Shown here piece by piece: positions 5,334 to 8,020 of a stretch of 8,020 nucleotides of DNA; position 1 is the stretch's first letter; every line of letters begins with the position of its first letter. Position numbers and translations under genes: made by a program. This stretch comes from an uncultured Acetatifactor sp. GTDB lineage: Bacteria > Bacillota > Clostridia > Lachnospirales > Lachnospiraceae. Where the stretch lies: the NCBI GenBank assembly GCA_947631715.1, contig CANRMK010000103.1, positions 1 through 8,020 on the forward strand. Reading direction: 5' to 3'. The notes beneath the pieces are model-generated. The model saw only the letters and a list, made by a program, of their open reading frames with translations, ran no database searches and was not told the origin of the DNA.

Positions 5334-7781
5334 ATGGACATTCAGAAAATCTTAAAACAGGTGGATGCGCTCTTTGAGGAGAACAAGGGGCAGGAGGCGG
5401 AAAAGCTGATGCTGGAAAGCGCCGCCCGGGCAGTGGAGGAAAAGGACGACAACAGCCTGCTGCAGCTTTTAAACGAACTTCTGGGCTATTATCGGGAGAC
5501 AAGTCAGAAAGAGACTTCTTTCCGCATTGCAGAACAGGCTATCGCTCTGGCCGAGCGCATGGGGCTAAAGGGGACGGTCCCCTATGCGACCACGCTTCTG
5601 AATGTGGCGACAGTCTACCGCGCAGGCGGAAGACTGAAAGAGTCGCTGGAATATTATCTTGAGGTACAGAGGCTCTACGACGAGCTTTTTTCGTCGGACA
5701 ATATGTATATTGCCAGCCTGCAGAATAACATGAGCCTCCTCTACCAGGAGCTGGGAGAGTATCCAAAGGCAAAGGAATGCCAGGAAAAGGCACTGGAAAT
5801 CGCCCGGAAGAACAACGCGGTGTACGAGGTGGCTGTGACCTGTGCAAACCTGGCGGCTACCTGCGCACAACTGGGAGAGCGGGAGGAATTTCATCGGTAC
5901 GCTCTAAAGGCAGTGGAGATCTTTCGCCAGATCGGGGCGGTGGACAGCCATTATGCGGCGGCCCTGGCCACTTTGGGCCTGTACCATCTGCAGCGGAAAG
6001 AGTATACTGCGGCCTTGGAGTTTTACGGCCAGGCCATGGAAATCGTTGAGCGGGGCGTGGGCAGGAACGAGGCGTATCACAGGCTGCAGGAATATGTGGC
6101 GGCGTGCCAGGAGGGACTGCTGGCCGAGGGGGCGAAAGAGGACACTGCGGGAGACGAACCTGTAAAAGGAACCGGAAAGCAGGAAAAACAGGGCGGAGGA
6201 CTCTCAATCTGCAGGGCCTATTATGAAAAGTATGGAAAGACCATGATTGCTGAAAAGTTTCCGGACTATGAATCCCGGATCGCCGTAGGGCTGGTGGGAA
6301 AAGGATCGGACTGCTTCGGGTTTGACGATGAGATTTCCAGGGACCATGACTGGGGGCCGGGCTTCTGCATGTGGCTGACGGACCAGGACTATGACAAAAT
6401 CGGAGAAAAGCTGCAGGAGGCTTACAGCCAATTGCCCGCAGAGTTTGAGGGATTTCACAGAGCTCCCGACCTGAACAGCAAGAGCAGACGGGGGGCTATG
6501 CGCATTTCCGATTTTTACAGGAGCCTGCTGGGAACGGACTGTTATGAAAAGATCGACTGGAGACAGGTGCAGGATCATAATCTGGCGGAGGCCGTGAATG
6601 GCTGTGTATTCCGGGACGATCTGGGAATATTCAGCAGTCTGCGGGGAAAGCTTGCGGCGGGATATCCGGAGGAGATCCTCCGGTTAAAGCTGGCGGAAAG
6701 CGCGGCAGCGTTCTCACAGGGAGCACAGTATAATTATCCCAGAATGCTTCAGAGAGGGGAGACGTTGACTGCCCGGATGCTGGCCTGGGATGGGTTAAAG
6801 GCGGCTATGAAGCTCCAGCATTACATTGAGAAAAAATATCCGCCTCATGACAAATGGCTGTTGAAGAGCCTGGCGGAATCGCCGGAGGGAAAGGAGACGG
6901 CCGCATTGCTGGAGGCGGCAGCGGATGCGCTGGAGGGCGCTTCGGGACAGAGGGATAACAGCGGCCCTGCAGGGCGGACGGATGGCAAAGATGCAAGCAG
7001 GACAGGAGACTTCGGTGCAAAAGAAGCGATCGAGCGGCTGGGCGCCCATCTTGCCATGGAAATGTATGGGCTGGACATTATCAGCGACATCGACCCTTAT
7101 CTGGACCACCACACGCAGGAATTGGTCTACAAGGCTTCTCTGACAGGCAAAAGTGACCAGGAGCTGGCGGAAGATATCGCAAGGCTGGAGTTCGAGGCCT
7201 TTGACAAAGTGCAGAATGAGGGAGGCAGGGCCGACTGTCAGAATGACTGGCTCACATTCTCCGTTATGCGCAAGAGCCAGTATCTGACCTGGGACCGCAC
7301 CATGCTGACGCAGTATCTCTTTGACTTTTACAGGGAGTATCACCTGGGACACAACCTGATCGAGGAAAAATACGGCAGGATGATGGAGAGCACTGCGCCG
7401 GAAAAGTATGAGGAGCTGAAAAAGCATTTTCCGGAGCTGACAGAGGAAAAGAAGTCCATTATCGAGCAGATCTGCGGTATGCAGGTGGGATGGATGGAGG
7501 AGTTCGCAAAGCAGTATCCCGCTCTGGCGGACAATGCCCGAAGCATCCACACCTATGAGGACAATCCATTCAACACTTCCTATGAGACGTATCTGAGGGG
7601 AGAACTGGGGACATACTCTGACAAGATGCTGGAACTGTACGGCAGATATATTGTGGGCTATGCGAAAGCCGGGAAAAATCCTGCCATGGATATCATGGAG
7701 AACAATGTGCGGATGTACGGCTACAAAAGCATAGAGGAAGCGGAACAGAAAACGGCAGATGCGGACAGAAGAAGAGGGTGA
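5334..7781 (+). CDS. TPR protein with DUF4037 nucleotidyltransferase-like and DUF4125 domains
   Basis: An 815-residue cytosolic protein of unknown function; no signal peptide or membrane segment. ATG 5334 is preferred over GTG 5328 because AGGA (5321-5324) is nine bases before it; the ribosome site is weak. Residues about 60-260 hold at least four helical TPR units with a period near 41 residues, for example NVATVYRAGGRLKESLEYY and NMSLLYQELGEYPKAKECQE, the long spacing seen in kinesin-light-chain-type TPRs. Such repeats usually bind proteins or peptides. After a polar linker (265-290), residues about 290-535 match DUF4037 and contain GS (324-325), eleven residues, then DHD (337-339), the hG[GS]x(9-13)Dh[DE] signature of polymerase-beta-type nucleotidyltransferases, followed by WGPGF. 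A second linker (about 537-562) leads to a DUF4125 region (about 605-805) with GGRADCQNDW, MRKSQYLTWD, ARSIHTYEDNPFNTSYETYL and MENNVRMYGYKSIEEAE. The substrate nucleotide and target are unknown. It stands alone in its own transcription unit. Confidence 0.85.
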   Translation: MDIQKILKQVDALFEENKGQEAEKLMLESAARAVEEKDDNSLLQLLNELLGYYRETSQKETSFRIAEQAIALAERMGLKGTVPYATTLLNVATVYRAGGRLKESLEYYLEVQRLYDELFSSDNMYIASLQNNMSLLYQELGEYPKAKECQEKALEIARKNNAVYEVAVTCANLAATCAQLGEREEFHRYALKAVEIFRQIGAVDSHYAAALATLGLYHLQRKEYTAALEFYGQAMEIVERGVGRNEAYHRLQEYVAACQEGLLAEGAKEDTAGDEPVKGTGKQEKQGGGLSICRAYYEKYGKTMIAEKFPDYESRIAVGLVGKGSDCFGFDDEISRDHDWGPGFCMWLTDQDYDKIGEKLQEAYSQLPAEFEGFHRAPDLNSKSRRGAMRISDFYRSLLGTDCYEKIDWRQVQDHNLAEAVNGCVFRDDLGIFSSLRGKLAAGYPEEILRLKLAESAAAFSQGAQYNYPRMLQRGETLTARMLAWDGLKAAMKLQHYIEKKYPPHDKWLLKSLAESPEGKETAALLEAAADALEGASGQRDNSGPAGRTDGKDASRTGDFGAKEAIERLGAHLAMEMYGLDIISDIDPYLDHHTQELVYKASLTGKSDQELAEDIARLEFEAFDKVQNEGGRADCQNDWLTFSVMRKSQYLTWDRTMLTQYLFDFYREYHLGHNLIEEKYGRMMESTAPEKYEELKKHFPELTEEKKSIIEQICGMQVGWMEEFAKQYPALADNARSIHTYEDNPFNTSYETYLRGELGTYSDKMLELYGRYIVGYAKAGKNPAMDIMENNVRMYGYKSIEEAEQKTADADRRRG

Positions 7782-7877
7782 ACGGAATCGGAATCTTATG
7801 TTCTGGTATGAGTCCGGTTTTTGGGACTGAAAATCTGATCATGATACGAATCATCATATATGAAGGAGGGAACATTA

Positions 7878-8020
7878 ATGTGCACAGCAGTGGCATACGC
7901 AGCAAAAGATCATTATTTTGGGAGGAATCTGGATCTTGAAATTTCCTACAACGAGTCCGTGACAGTGACCCCGCGGAATTATCCGCTGCACTTTCGCAGA
8001 GTGCGCAGTCTGGACAACCA
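7878..8020 (+). CDS. Choloylglycine hydrolase / penicillin V acylase family enzyme, 5' part only
   Basis: The first 47 codons of an N-terminal-nucleophile amidase that cleaves amide bonds in conjugated bile salts, penicillin V or N-acyl amides; the rest lies beyond the window. AAGGAGGG (7863-7870) sits seven bases before ATG 7878, so the start is firm. Cys2 is the nucleophile exposed once Met is removed, and YFGRNLD (residues 13-19) provides the conserved Arg16 and Asp19 of the active site, matching Arg18 and Asp21 in classical bile salt hydrolases. The next segment, EISYNESVTVTPRNYPLHFR, is strongly like gut Firmicute bile salt hydrolases, which favours that activity. No signal peptide is visible, so it is cytosolic. 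Substrate choice needs residues outside the window. Confidence 0.85.
   Translation, partial: MCTAVAYAAKDHYFGRNLDLEISYNESVTVTPRNYPLHFRRVRSLDN

Noticed and set aside
6795..7550. Long minus-strand frame of 251 codons opposite the DUF4037/DUF4125 gene
   Set aside because: The plus-strand frame has clear conserved domains through this stretch; the reverse frame is a by-product.
7811..7854. Terminator or regulatory hairpins after the DUF4037 gene (AGTCC/GGACT and ATGAT/ATCAT)
   Set aside because: Each stem is only 5 bp, and neither has a following T-run; no clear -35/-10 pair is visible for the next gene either.

Overview
The window looks like chromosomal DNA of a gut-type low-to-mid GC Firmicute, most likely a Lachnospiraceae-like Clostridium relative. 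The grounds are strong AGGAGG ribosome sites, AT-rich sigma-A-type promoters between moderately GC-rich genes, a lipoprotein sugar-binding protein with a Gly/Ser linker, an ABC sugar importer without its own ATPase, and the start of a bile-salt-hydrolase-like gene at the right edge. The assignment is inferred from protein character only.

Bases 1-3568 hold a carbohydrate ABC import operon: a promoter with a perfect 20-bp LacI-family palindrome just downstream, a lipoprotein solute-binding protein (282-1661), an intercistronic hairpin (1698-1731), then two translationally coupled MalF/MalG-type permeases (1767-2684 and 2684-3568). A LacI-family repressor (3719-4744) follows on the same strand from its own good promoter. 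Together they form a self-contained sugar-responsive uptake locus. It lacks an ATPase and any sugar-degrading enzyme, so the ATPase is presumably a shared one encoded elsewhere and the substrate cannot be named.

Bases 4745-5333 are a 589-bp stretch without an intact gene, but it is not empty. It holds a minus-strand remnant resembling the C-terminus of a DUF3221-type small lipoprotein that abuts the repressor stop, a 15-bp tandem repeat in the remnant's frame, and a strongly palindromic 218-bp element. That element has 16-bp perfect terminal arms and 19-bp perfect inner arms, and is bracketed by an 18-bp imperfect direct repeat. It is followed by a 10-bp tandem repeat, a TATAAT promoter and a leader hairpin.

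Bases 5334-7781 encode an 815-residue protein with TPR repeats, a DUF4037 region carrying an intact polymerase-beta-type nucleotidyltransferase signature, and a C-terminal DUF4125 region. Its function is unknown and it is the most intriguing gene here. Bases 7878-8020 are the first 47 codons of a choloylglycine hydrolase / penicillin V acylase family enzyme, cut by the window edge.
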